From the NCBI RefSeq assembly GCF_008180195.1, contig NZ_VTAV01000018.1, forward strand, positions 41,838 through 105,837: a DNA stretch of 64,000 nt, read 5' to 3'. The stretch is from Sphingobacterium phlebotomi. GTDB taxonomy: Bacteria; Bacteroidota; Bacteroidia; Sphingobacteriales; Sphingobacteriaceae. The translations under genes and the position numbers were made by a program. Under the pieces are notes generated by a model, which ran no database searches, was not told the origin of the DNA, and was given only the letters and a program-made list of their open reading frames with translations. Shown here one piece after another: positions 1-9,500 of this stretch. Numbering within the stretch: position 1 is the stretch's first letter; every line of letters starts with the position of its first letter.

Positions 1-176
1 TCTGCTGTCCGTTGATAGATATCCGGCATTTTTGATTCGATTAATTTATCCCCCAACTCGATGTTATCTACTTCAATCTTGCCTATCTTTTCTAAAACAG
101 CCTGCTGACTATTTCGTACGTCTTCCAGTTCTCTGGCGATCTTTTCCATCAGATCGAATTTTTTCAACTTGTCCAT
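1..176 (-). CDS. Unknown coiled-coil protein, 5' end only
   Basis: An open frame starts with ATG at 176 on the minus strand and runs off the window edge, so only about 58 N-terminal residues are visible (beginning MDKLKKFDLMEKIARELEDV). They are rich in charged and heptad-spaced hydrophobic residues, which suggests a helix or coiled coil; there is no signal peptide. The repeat array at 277-524 lies upstream of its start. I do not recognise the family and assign no function. Confidence 0.5.
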   Translation of the reverse strand, partial: MDKLKKFDLMEKIARELEDVRNSQQAVLEKIGKIEVDNIELGDKLIESKMPDIYQRTA

Positions 177-276
177 ATCACATTTTGTTTTAGTTTCTTT
201 TAATAAAACGTATTTCTGTAGGAATTGTTTCGAAAGGCAGGATATAGTTGATAGGCGGACGGCTTGTGAGCGTGGC

Positions 277-524
277 GAATAAAGATAATCTGTGGGTGAA
301 TAAAGATCGTTTGTTAGTGCTTTAGGACTTCATTTTCAGAATAAGAACGATTTGTTGGTGAATAAAGTTTATTTGTTGGTGCATTTGAACTTTATTTCTG
401 GGATAAGAACGATTTGTTGGTGCATTTGAACTTTATTTCTGGGATAAGAACAATTTGTTGGTGAATAAAGTTTATTTGTTGGTGCATTTAAACTTTATTT
501 GTGGAATAAGAACAATTTGTTAGG
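277..524. repeat. Array of twelve 20-21 bp imperfect repeats of three classes
   Basis: Twelve units follow head to tail between the MATE gene and the next minus-strand gene. Class X starts gaataaag and ends tttgttggt (21 bp); class Y starts gcatttgaac and ends ttatttctgg (21 bp); class Z starts ataagaac and ends atttgttggt (20 bp). The order from 277 is X X Y Z X Y Z Y Z X Y Z, with the first three units most diverged. The core AATAAAGTT of X is the reverse complement of AACTTTATT in Y, so neighbouring X and Y units can form hairpins. No long open frame crosses the array. The rest of the 177-674 gap is AT-rich with nothing else I can identify. Confidence 0.85.
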
Positions 525-674
525 CAAAAAGACTTTTCTTATTTCGAAAAAATGAGGTGTAAAACAATGTTTAAATAGGTTTAAAGGTCGTTTTATCAGT
601 TAAAATGACGTTTCTGAGTAGGGTGTTTTTGTGACAAAAAAAATGACAAAAATTTCTTTCATCTTTTTGGGTTA

Positions 675-2039
675 CTACCCAAACCTATCCATCCGTTGTC
701 GAATAATGCTCCGGTAGCGCATATAAAGCAGTATCGAAGAGGTCAACAACCCGAGGGAAAGCCCGTACCATACACCTTGCACGCCAATGTTGAAATAGAT
801 ACCTAAGAGATATGCAGCAGGAATACCAACGATCCAGTAAGCAATAAAAGTAATCAGGGTAGGGACATTGACATCGCCCATTCCACGCAGCACACCTAAT
901 CCAACGACTTGTGTGCCATCAAACAGCTGGAACAGTCCGGCGATAATCAAAAGTTGTGCGGAGATACTGATAACAGCTTGGTCGTCACTAATTATTCGGG
1001 GTAAATATTGGTTGAAGACGGCAAAAATCATCGCACAGATCAACATGAATATAATAACAAGGTGATAAGAAACAGTAGCAAACTTCTTTACCCGTATCAT
1101 GTTTCTTTTCCCATAACTATGTCCCGTTTTGATGGTTGCAGCCGAGGCGATCCCACTGGCCATCATATAGGTCATGGAAGCTAAGGTAATGGCCACTTGA
1201 TGACTAGCCTGTTCCACGGCACCGATTTTTCCCGCGATAAGGGATGCCGCAGCAAAGGAACCGACTTCAAATACATATTGCAGGGCCATCGGGGCACCGA
1301 TTTTAAAAATGCTCTTTATCCGGGAGAATTCCGCATGGAAAAATGAAAATGTTTTTGTGTATAAGCTGAACCGTTTGGAGCGTAAGACATAAAACGACAT
1401 GGCCAACATCATTAAAATTCGATCAATTAAAGTTGCATACCCAACACCGACAATACCCATCGGCTTGATACCGAACATACCTTTTACAAAAATAATCGCT
1501 AAAATGATGTTAAGCACATTGCCCCAGATGGTGATATTCATGGCTTGTCGGGTAAAGCCGAGCCCCTCGGCAAACTGTTTAAATGTATTGAATGCCATTA
1601 GTGGTATAACGGAGAACATCAACACCAATAAATAGGGCTTTGCCGTTTTTACAACTTGGGGATCCTGATCAAGATGCTCCATGGCATACATTGACCCAAA
1701 ACCAATGAGGCCAAATAGCACCATAGCCGTGGCAATATTTAACCAAAGACTGCTAGAGAGTAATTTCCCACATACTTCCTTGTCACCCTTGCCGTTGGCT
1801 TGCGCGATAAGGGGCGTCAGACCATAGGAAACACCAAGACCGATCACCATGACGACAATAAATACGGAGTGTACAAGGGAAACCGCTGCCAGCGGTATCG
1901 TTCCTGCAAATTTACCCACCACGACCGTGTCCGCTGTTTGGACCAACGTATGCCCTAATTGGGAAATAATAACAGGGCCAGCAAGCGCAAAAGCGCTCCA
2001 ATAAAAATGCCTGTTTTGTTTATAGTAATGATGTAACAT
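675..2039 (-). CDS. MATE family multidrug/sodium antiporter
   Basis: Inner-membrane exporter of the MATE (NorM-like) family, expected to expel cationic compounds in exchange for Na+ or H+. The protein of about 454 residues has the family's usual length and about twelve hydrophobic segments in two halves. The N-terminal half carries the typical 'GPVIISQLGHTLVQTADTVVVG' type of start, seen here around residues 20-40. I chose ATG 2039: the frame stays open to a TTG at 2075, but that TTG overlaps a perfect -7 box, so it is probably not translated. The substrate cannot be read from sequence. Confidence 0.92.
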   Translation of the reverse strand: MLHHYYKQNRHFYWSAFALAGPVIISQLGHTLVQTADTVVVGKFAGTIPLAAVSLVHSVFIVVMVIGLGVSYGLTPLIAQANGKGDKEVCGKLLSSSLWLNIATAMVLFGLIGFGSMYAMEHLDQDPQVVKTAKPYLLVLMFSVIPLMAFNTFKQFAEGLGFTRQAMNITIWGNVLNIILAIIFVKGMFGIKPMGIVGVGYATLIDRILMMLAMSFYVLRSKRFSLYTKTFSFFHAEFSRIKSIFKIGAPMALQYVFEVGSFAAASLIAGKIGAVEQASHQVAITLASMTYMMASGIASAATIKTGHSYGKRNMIRVKKFATVSYHLVIIFMLICAMIFAVFNQYLPRIISDDQAVISISAQLLIIAGLFQLFDGTQVVGLGVLRGMGDVNVPTLITFIAYWIVGIPAAYLLGIYFNIGVQGVWYGLSLGLLTSSILLYMRYRSIIRQRMDRFG

Positions 2040-2357
2040 CGTGTTTCGCGTGTGCGCCAATATTCGAGTCTGCAAATATAGTTAAGTTTTGCATTATCCC
2101 TCCTTGTCTCCAAACGTCCATCCGGGGATTTGAGGTTTGTAGAAACTCACCCTTTGCACTACCCGCTCCTCTCAAATACCCGAAGGACGAGGTTTATGAA
2201 CTTGTGTTTACTTCGGTGTTCATGAGCTCCCAGTGGTCGGTTTTGATCCTTTTCTACGGAAAAAAAGGATATAAATGTTACATTAAAATTTGGAGGAAAC
2301 ACAAATTTACACTTACCTTAGTTGATTGTTAAGAAAGATTAAAAGGAGAAGGATAAA
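2040..2357. other. Divergent intergenic region, MATE / tatA
   Basis: About 318 nt separate the divergent MATE and tatA genes. It holds the MATE -7 box (2073-2080), an 8-bp hairpin (2246-2253 with 2263-2270), and a candidate tatA promoter: TTG at 2290-2292, a 21-nt spacer and TACCTTAG at 2314-2321 (one mismatch to TAnnTTTG). No open frame of note is seen on either strand. Confidence 0.5.
2073..2080 (-). promoter_or_regulatory. -7 promoter box for the MATE gene
   Basis: TATATTTG on the minus strand matches the Bacteroidota -7 consensus TAnnTTTG. It lies 33 nt before ATG 2039 and overlaps the alternative upstream TTG start. No good -33 TTG is seen at the usual distance. Confidence 0.5.
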
Positions 2358-2837
2358 ATGACTTTAGGATTCTTAAATATTGGTACACAGGAGATGGTGC
2401 TTATTGTCATCGTCATTTTACTGTTGTTTGGAGGGAAGAAATTGCCGGAATTAGCGAGAGGATTAGGTCGCGGAATTCGCGAATTTAAAGATGCATCGGA
2501 TGGTATAAAACGAGAAATTTCAGATCAGATAAATAATTTTGAAAAAGATTTGGATGTTACTGTAGAGGATACGCCTACTACCAAAACTAAATCTCAAACG
2601 ATCTCTGAAGAGATTAATCAGCAAGAGAAGGAAGGCGAAGAAGGCATGGTGGGGGTAGAAGAGGAGGAGACAAAAAAAGAGTTTCCGAAGTTCACGACAC
2701 CCGAGAACGCCATACAACATCATCCTGGCGAGCAACCGTCTTCAGAAGATGAACATTACACCTACGGGTATGATGATCACTTTGCAACGCAAACCAATAC
2801 AACGGCTTCCGATGAGGAGCAACCTAAAAATGTTTAA
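2358..2837 (+). CDS. tatA: Twin-arginine translocase subunit TatA/TatE
   Basis: Pore-forming subunit of the Tat pathway, which moves folded proteins across the inner membrane. A short periplasmic start is followed by one membrane helix (about residues 10-24), the FGGKKLPELARGLG hinge, and an amphipathic helix to about residue 50. The C-terminal region is long, acidic and probably disordered, giving 159 aa; many TatA proteins are 60-100 aa. AAAGGAG lies about 9 nt before the ATG, an unusually good Shine-Dalgarno for this genome. tatB and tatC are not in the window. Family assignment is firm; TatA versus TatB is inferred from the FGGKKLPELA type hinge. Confidence 0.9.
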   Translation: MTLGFLNIGTQEMVLIVIVILLLFGGKKLPELARGLGRGIREFKDASDGIKREISDQINNFEKDLDVTVEDTPTTKTKSQTISEEINQQEKEGEEGMVGVEEEETKKEFPKFTTPENAIQHHPGEQPSSEDEHYTYGYDDHFATQTNTTASDEEQPKNV

Positions 2838-2864
2838 TTTTATTATCGTATAATATCCATTATA

Positions 2865-2897
2865 AAAGCTGTTGGTAACTCCTGCAGCTTTCTTTTT
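2865..2897 (+). terminator. Possible terminator after tatA
   Basis: Stem AAAGCTG (2865-2871) pairs with CAGCTTT (2885-2891), with a 13-nt loop, followed by a T-rich tract ending just before the tex start. The short stem makes partial read-through into tex likely. Confidence 0.5.
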
Positions 2898-2912
2898 TAT
2901 TTCACTTAAAAT

Positions 2913-5147
2913 ATGGCATACGAAATTATTATTTCGCAAGAACTGGGGGTAAATAGCCGCCAGGTATCCACGACTATCAGTTTATTGGACGACGGTGCAA
3001 CCGTTCCGTTCATTGCCCGTTATCGTAAGGAGATGACGGGGAGTTTGGATGAAGTGCAAATTACGACCATCCGTGACCGTGTACAGCAACTACGTGATTT
3101 AGATAAACGTAAAGAAGCGGTCTTGAAATCTATTACGGAACAAGGGAAATTAACACCCGAGTTGGAACAGCAGGTTCAGGGAGCGGAGACGATGGCCATT
3201 CTGGAAGATATTTATCTTCCGTTTAAACCAAAACGTAAAACGCGTGCATCGATAGCCAGAGAAAAAGGCTTGCAGCCTTTGGCAGATAGACTGCTATTAC
3301 AGCAGAAAGACAATATATCGTTGTTAGCAGCTGATTTTATCAATTCGGAAAAAGGCGTATCATCAGAAGAAGAGGCTTTAGCAGGGGCACGCGATATTAT
3401 AGCTGAACAAATTGCAGAAGATATCGACGTCCGGACAAGATCCCGGAAAATATTTGTAGATAAAGGTCTGTTTGTTTCGCGCGTTGTTCCCGGAAGAGAG
3501 GAGGATGCATTGAAATACAAAGACTATTTTGATTGGTCTGAACCACTCAAAGACGCCCCTTCTCATCGTGTATTGGCGATGCGTCGTGGCGAGAAAGAGG
3601 AACTGCTCTATCTTGATATTGCTGTAGAAGAGGAGACGGTACTTTCGGCCATCGAAAAAATCTATATAAAAGCCACTAATGACGCGGCTACGCAAGTAAG
3701 AATAGCTTTGCAGGATAGTTATAAAAGATTGTTGAAGCCATCGATGGAAACCGAGATAAGGGTGTTAACCCGTCAAAAAGCAGATGAAGAAGCCATTCGT
3801 GTGTTTGCGGACAATGTGCGTCAACTATTGCTGGCGGCACCACTCGGACAAAAGCGGCTGCTGGCACTCGACCCGGGATTCCGTACGGGCTGTAAAACGG
3901 TTGTATTGGATGCCCAGGGGACACTATTGGAGAATACGACGATCTTTCCGCACAACGGCGCGGGAGGTTTGGCAGATGCCGCAAAAACTGTCGAATTACT
4001 GGTGAAACGCTACGATGTGGAAGCGATAGCGGTTGGTAATGGTACTGCCGGGCGTGAAACGGAAGAATTTGTCCGTAAGTTGGGATTAAAAGATGTTACC
4101 GTTGTGATGGTAAACGAATCCGGTGCGTCAATTTATTCCGCTTCTGAAGCGGCTCGGGAAGAATTTCCGGACTACGATGTGACGGTTCGTGGAGCGATAT
4201 CTATTGGCCGACGATTAATGGATCCTTTAGCTGAATTGGTAAAAATTGATCCCAAATCCATTGGGGTAGGACAGTATCAACACGATGTAGACCAAAACAA
4301 ACTGCAAACTTCGTTAGACGATACGGTTATTTCCTGTGTGAATGCGGTAGGCGTGGAACTTAATACAGCATCTAAACAGATTTTGGCGTATGTCTCGGGA
4401 CTTGGGCCATCCCTCGCGCAACAGATAGTGAACTATCGTGTGGCGAATGGACCGTTCAAATCACGTAAAGAATTGAAAAAGGTTCCACGTTTGGGGGATA
4501 AAGCCTTTGAACAAGCGGCTGGCTTTCTTCGTATCCGTCATGGCGAACATCCGCTAGATGCCTCCGCTGTACACCCCGAACGTTATACGCTCGTGGAGCA
4601 AATGGCAAAAGATCTTCATACCGATGTACAGGATTTACTAACAAACGAAGCATTGCGCAAACAGGTAGATTTAAAACGCTATGTTTCGGATGAAGTTGGG
4701 CTTCCGACCTTAAACGATATTATCGGGGAGTTGTCCAAACCAGGACGTGACCCGCGGGAGCAATTCGAAGAGTTTAAGTTTACGGATGGCGTGAACAGCG
4801 TTAGCGATTTGCGTATTGGGATGAAACTGCCAGGTATTGTCACCAATATCACTAATTTTGGGGCATTTGTTGATATCGGTGTTCACCAAGATGGTTTGGT
4901 ACATCTGAGCCAGCTTGCCAATCGCTTTGTTTCTGATCCGAATGAGGTTGTTAAGGTGCAACAGCGTGTTATGGTGACCGTAACGGAAATCGACGAGGGA
5001 CGAAATCGCATTGGTCTGTCGATGAAAAGTGAAGACAAACCGGCACCTCGAAAATTTCATGATAATCAACGAAAAGCGAAGACTAAGGCTCCCGAAACCG
5101 ACATGGCGAGTAAATTAGCGGCTTTAGCAAGTAAGTTTAAAGCATAA
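2913..5147 (+). CDS. tex: Tex family transcription accessory protein / RNA-binding protein
   Basis: Cytoplasmic nucleic-acid-binding protein of the Tex/Spt6 family. The 744 residues match the usual length and order: N-terminal helical Tex domain, YqgF RNase-H-like domain (about 320-450, with the motif LALDPGFRTGCK), helix-hairpin-helix repeats (about 480-560), and a C-terminal S1 RNA-binding domain (about 640-715, GIVTNITNFGAFVDIGVHQDG). It ends in a basic tail. It follows tatA in the same direction after a weak hairpin and converges on the SusD gene. Family is certain; its precise role in this organism is not known from sequence. Confidence 0.96.
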   Translation: MAYEIIISQELGVNSRQVSTTISLLDDGATVPFIARYRKEMTGSLDEVQITTIRDRVQQLRDLDKRKEAVLKSITEQGKLTPELEQQVQGAETMAILEDIYLPFKPKRKTRASIAREKGLQPLADRLLLQQKDNISLLAADFINSEKGVSSEEEALAGARDIIAEQIAEDIDVRTRSRKIFVDKGLFVSRVVPGREEDALKYKDYFDWSEPLKDAPSHRVLAMRRGEKEELLYLDIAVEEETVLSAIEKIYIKATNDAATQVRIALQDSYKRLLKPSMETEIRVLTRQKADEEAIRVFADNVRQLLLAAPLGQKRLLALDPGFRTGCKTVVLDAQGTLLENTTIFPHNGAGGLADAAKTVELLVKRYDVEAIAVGNGTAGRETEEFVRKLGLKDVTVVMVNESGASIYSASEAAREEFPDYDVTVRGAISIGRRLMDPLAELVKIDPKSIGVGQYQHDVDQNKLQTSLDDTVISCVNAVGVELNTASKQILAYVSGLGPSLAQQIVNYRVANGPFKSRKELKKVPRLGDKAFEQAAGFLRIRHGEHPLDASAVHPERYTLVEQMAKDLHTDVQDLLTNEALRKQVDLKRYVSDEVGLPTLNDIIGELSKPGRDPREQFEEFKFTDGVNSVSDLRIGMKLPGIVTNITNFGAFVDIGVHQDGLVHLSQLANRFVSDPNEVVKVQQRVMVTVTEIDEGRNRIGLSMKSEDKPAPRKFHDNQRKAKTKAPETDMASKLAALASKFKA

Positions 5148-5157
5148 TACAGAAGAG

Positions 5158-5204
5158 AGAGGCTGTCTCGACGAAGTAAACATTCGATTTATGAGTCAGC
5201 CTCT
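5158..5204. terminator. Hairpin between convergent tex and SusD genes
   Basis: AGAGGCTG (5158-5165) pairs perfectly with CAGCCTCT (5197-5204) around a loop of about 31 nt. It lies between the tex stop and the SusD stop and could serve both directions, although neither side has a long T tract. Confidence 0.55.
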
Positions 5205-5209
5205 TATTG

Positions 5210-6574
5210 TTAATATCCCGGATTTTGTTCTAGAATATCCGGACGGAGATTTATTTGTGCGGTTGGGATCGGATAAACGAATCCATTTTCATTCGCTAAA
5301 GTTCCGTATTTTTCCAAGGCTAATCCTGTTCGACAGAAATCAAACCAAGTTTCCCCCTCAAAAAGAAGTTCCCTTTCTTTTTCTTCTTGTATAAACTTTA
5401 CAAAGCTGTCCACCGTGGTAAATTCACTCTTTTCTTTTGGTACTCCTGCTCGTGTCAACACCTTTTGGAGTGAACTGAATGCCACATCACTTACACTATT
5501 ACTAGCTCTTGCCTCTGCTTCTGCATGAATGAGTAAGATTTCTGCCAGACGGATGATAGGCAGATTCTGACTCGGTGGAGTTGCGTTAGGGAATTTTCCC
5601 ATATAATAACGATCATTTGATCCGTGAAATATGGAGAAATCTTGCCTTTTATCACCCTCCTCGAATAGCTCTCGAATAGAAGCGTTTACATAAAACAACA
5701 TGCTGGCGTTATCATTACTTACTGATGCTAGGGTATTGGTAGTTTGATCGTCAAATTGCAACTCAAAAATAGATTCAGCTGTATTTTCGGAAGACCAGAT
5801 ACTACCGAAATTGTCTACTAACTGAAAATTTTCGGAGTTTATGATTTCTGCGGCGGTATTTGCCGCTAAGACGTATTCGTTTGTAATCGATGCTTGATAG
5901 AGATAAACTTTCGCCAATAAGGCTTGTGCTGCCGCCTTTGTAGCTCTTCCCTTAGTCGCTTCGGTATTTTCATGCACCTCGGGAAGTTCTGTTATGCTTT
6001 CCGTGAGGTCTTTTACCAATTGCTGGTATATGGCGGAAGGTTCAGACTGCGGAATAGCTACATCTTCGTCTTCCGTAGTAGCTGTCAGCTTTAAGGGCAC
6101 GCGACCAAAAGCACGTACCAGAAAGAAATAGTTTAATGCACGTACAAATTTCGCCTCACCAATAAACTGTGCTCTCTTCTCTTCAGAGATCGTGTTTTCG
6201 GGCATTTCAGCGACATGGGCAATAATGTTATTGGCTGTGTTGATGGTAGAATAAATGCCCTGCCATGCATTAGCCACCCAAGGGTTGGTCGCTGCAAGGT
6301 TGTGTGTCTTGAAATTTTCGTATTCCGGAAATATCGAGGCATGAGAAACATGCCCAGCAGAAAACTCAGGAACAATGACCATTGTCTGCCCGTAGGTAAA
6401 CGAGCTCGTCATGGTACGGTACATACCTATTGCGGCGGAATTCGCATTGGTTTCCGAATTGAAATAGCTATCGTTGGTAACTTGCGCAAGTGGTTCCCTG
6501 TCGAGGAAGCTGTCGCAAGACGTAAATCCCGCGAGTAGTAAGATAGCGAAAGATAATTTATATATCGTGTTCAT
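5210..6574 (-). CDS. SusD/RagB family nutrient-binding outer-membrane lipoprotein
   Basis: Surface lipoprotein that forms a lid on its SusC partner and captures glycans or other oligomers. It has a lipoprotein signal (MNTIYKLSFAILLLAGFTSC) with the lipidated Cys followed by DSFLDREPLAQ, the classic SusD start. The RagB/SusD region ends near the C-terminus with IRLAEILLIHAEAEA and RERELLFEGETWFDF, both family signatures. ATG 6574 gives a normal signal peptide; ATG 6586 is also possible and adds four residues. It follows the SusC gene by about 20 nt, so the two are co-transcribed. At about 454 aa it is slightly short for the family. No glycoside hydrolase or sigma/anti-sigma gene is adjacent, so the substrate is unknown. 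Confidence 0.94.
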   Translation of the reverse strand: MNTIYKLSFAILLLAGFTSCDSFLDREPLAQVTNDSYFNSETNANSAAIGMYRTMTSSFTYGQTMVIVPEFSAGHVSHASIFPEYENFKTHNLAATNPWVANAWQGIYSTINTANNIIAHVAEMPENTISEEKRAQFIGEAKFVRALNYFFLVRAFGRVPLKLTATTEDEDVAIPQSEPSAIYQQLVKDLTESITELPEVHENTEATKGRATKAAAQALLAKVYLYQASITNEYVLAANTAAEIINSENFQLVDNFGSIWSSENTAESIFELQFDDQTTNTLASVSNDNASMLFYVNASIRELFEEGDKRQDFSIFHGSNDRYYMGKFPNATPPSQNLPIIRLAEILLIHAEAEARASNSVSDVAFSSLQKVLTRAGVPKEKSEFTTVDSFVKFIQEEKERELLFEGETWFDFCRTGLALEKYGTLANENGFVYPIPTAQINLRPDILEQNPGY

Positions 6575-6594
6575 AAGAATGTGCATTTAACAGA

Positions 6595-9500
6595 TTAGAA
6601 AGATAAATTGACTCCTGCGGTAAATATACGTGGCTGCGGATAACTTCCGTAGTCGTATCCATAGATAAGGCCGGTGTTGGCGCCACCATGGCTGGAACTT
6701 ACTTCGGGATCAAAACCACGATATTTCGTAAATACATAGGCGTTTTGAACCGTTATGTATGCTCTCAGTTTGCTAACTTTCATCCTTTCTGTGATAGATT
6801 GTGGTAGCGAATAGCCCAATGTAATGTTCCGCAGGCGGAAGAATGAACCATCTTCTAAAAATCTGTCAGATACCGCACCATTGTTGAAGTCGCCAGGCGT
6901 AGGACGTGGCATATCAGTAACGTCGCCCGGCTGTCGCCAACGGTCTACCCAATCCACGAATGCGTTTGAGCTCGCGTTATAACCTTCTAGTCCATTCGCT
7001 AGATTATAGTTGAAGATATCATTCCCATAAGAGAATTGGCCCATGATGCTAAAATCAAAATTTCCGTACTGAAAGGTATTGGTTATACCACCAAAGAAAT
7101 CTGGATTTGGATCACCGATAATCTGCCGGTCTTGGTCATCTTCGGCTCTAACGGGTTCTCCATTTCTTCCTTCATAATCGATCATTCCCGTTTCGGGATT
7201 TACACCAATCATTCTCCAACCGTAAAAAGAACCGAGCGGAAGACCTTCCCGTGCAATATTTATGGAGGATACGCCGCCTAGGATTTCATTTACACCAGCT
7301 GGTAAGGCGAGCACCTTATTACGGTTGAACGTCATGTTTAACGAAGTCGTCCATTTAAAATCACCAACAAAATTGCGGGTGGTCAACTCAAATTCGAAAC
7401 CTTTATTTTCAATGTCACCAGAGTTGGTAAATCGGTTGGTATAACCCGCGTTGGTCAAAATAGGTACCCCGATAAGAAGATCGGAAGTTTTCTTATGGTA
7501 ATAATCTGCTAAAATGGAAATTCTATTATCGAATAGACCCACATCCACGCCTATATCAGACTGCCTAGTTGTTTCCCATTTGAGGTTTCGATCGCCCAAA
7601 ACGGAGGGAATAAAACCGGGCATACCTAAATAGTTGTTTCCTCCTGCATAAAGGGAGTAGCTGGCATAGTTTCCGATGTTTTGATTACCGGTAATACCCC
7701 AACTGGCACGAAGTTTCAGATCACTGATGACAGGAAGGGTTTGGATGAAATCTTCTTCTGTAAGACGCCATGCCGCGGCAAAAGAAGGGAATGTTGCCCA
7801 ACGGTTATCTCGGCCGAAACGGGAAGATCCATCGGTACGTAAATTAGCCGTTAGGATATATTTCCTTTTATAATTATAATTTATCCGCGCAAAAGCAGAT
7901 GCGATAGCCCACTCTTCTGGGTACGCGTCTGCCCGCATGATAACACCGCCTGCATTGATATGTTCGATATCGTTGGACGGAAAGTTAGAACGTTGGGCGT
8001 GAACAAATTCCAGTCGGGATTCCTGGATGGAGAATCCGCCAAGTGCATTGAGTTGGTGGTCGCCAAATAACTTGTCGTATGTCAAGGTTGTTTCGTTGAT
8101 CCAAAGCTGGTCGCGTGTATTGCGACGCGCACCGATCCCGCCTTGGCTGGCAAAGGAGCGGATCCCATTCGGCGGCATAAAAAACGTCTCGTCGATAAAA
8201 CTGATATCCGTCCCGAAACTTGTTTTCAATGTTAATGATGGGATAAATTGATATTCGGCACTCACATTTCCCAATACACGCCAAGTTTGTGCGTTGTTGG
8301 TGGGGAGCATCAACATGGCTACTGGGTTTTCGCGTGACGCGGTAACCTGATCATATACATAACCGCCCTGTGCATCGTACACAGGTATATTGGGCGGCGA
8401 GAATATTCCATTTTTTGTTGGTCCTTCCTTGGAATTTTCCTCCTGTACTCTGTCGTTTTCTGCTCGTGTCACATTGATAGCAGTGGCGAATCTTAGTTTT
8501 TCGTTGTGTTGATGATTGAGGTTTATGCGTCCACTGATTCTGTTAAAATCGGAATTAAGCAATATACCGCCTTGTCGCATATAACCCAAAGACGTATAGT
8601 ATTGTGTTTTTTCACTCCCCCCGCTAGCAGCAAGTTCGTAGCTTCTGGTACCTGCTTTTCGGAATACGGCGTCCTGCCAGTCGGTATTCATGTTGGGGTT
8701 CGCTAATATTTGATCCGGTATCGTTGACGTGGGATCGTCCTGTTGTCTAAAGTAATAATAATCCCGCATGTAGTCCTGGTATTGTGCGGTATTCATCATC
8801 TCATACTTACGCTCGGAGGGCATTTCGGAATATCCTTCATACATGTTGAAATGGAATTGGCTCGTGCCTGGATCTCCTTTTTTAGTGGTGATGAGAACGA
8901 CCCCATTGGCAGCCCTCGCACCATAAATAGAAGAAGACGCAGCATCCTTTAGTATTTCGATAGACTGGACATCGGAAGGGTTGAGCGACGAAAGGACGTT
9001 GATACCCTGGGTACCGCCACCGAAATTAAAATCCGAACCACCTGTAAAGTTCGTCGTACTGTTTACCGGTATCCCATCCACAACGTATAGCGGATCGGAG
9101 CTAGCGTTTATCGAGGTCGTACCCCGTACGCGAATGCTAAGACCACCACCCGGCGAACCGGATTTCTGTGTCACCTGTACCCCGCCGGCTTTTCCCTGGA
9201 TAGCTTGGGGAATACTGGGAAGTACTTCGTTTTCGATTTCATCTGCCCCTATACTGGATACCGAACTGGCTAAGGTGGCGCGTTCCATGGTTCCATAACC
9301 AACGGCCACTACCTGTACGGATTCAATCGTTTTCGATTCTTCGCTCAATAACACATCTATTTTTTCTCTATTGTTGAGTGGTTCCTCGTATTCTCTATAT
9401 CCAACAGCACTAAATACCAATATATCTACCGCATTTGCCTGGATACTGAACTGACCTTGTTCATCCGTAGCCGCTGAAGTTGGCTGTCCTTTTACCGACA

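Noticed and set aside
277..524. CRISPR array
   Set aside because: Repeats are contiguous, imperfect and of three alternating classes, with no unique spacers and no cas genes nearby.
2246..2270. 8-bp hairpin in the tatA upstream region as a terminator
   Set aside because: It lies between divergent genes, so nothing is upstream of it to terminate; its A/T-rich stem is weak.
8981..9298. A 105-residue plus-strand frame inside the SusC gene
   Set aside because: Antisense shadow of a well-supported coding region, with no start signal or recognisable protein features.
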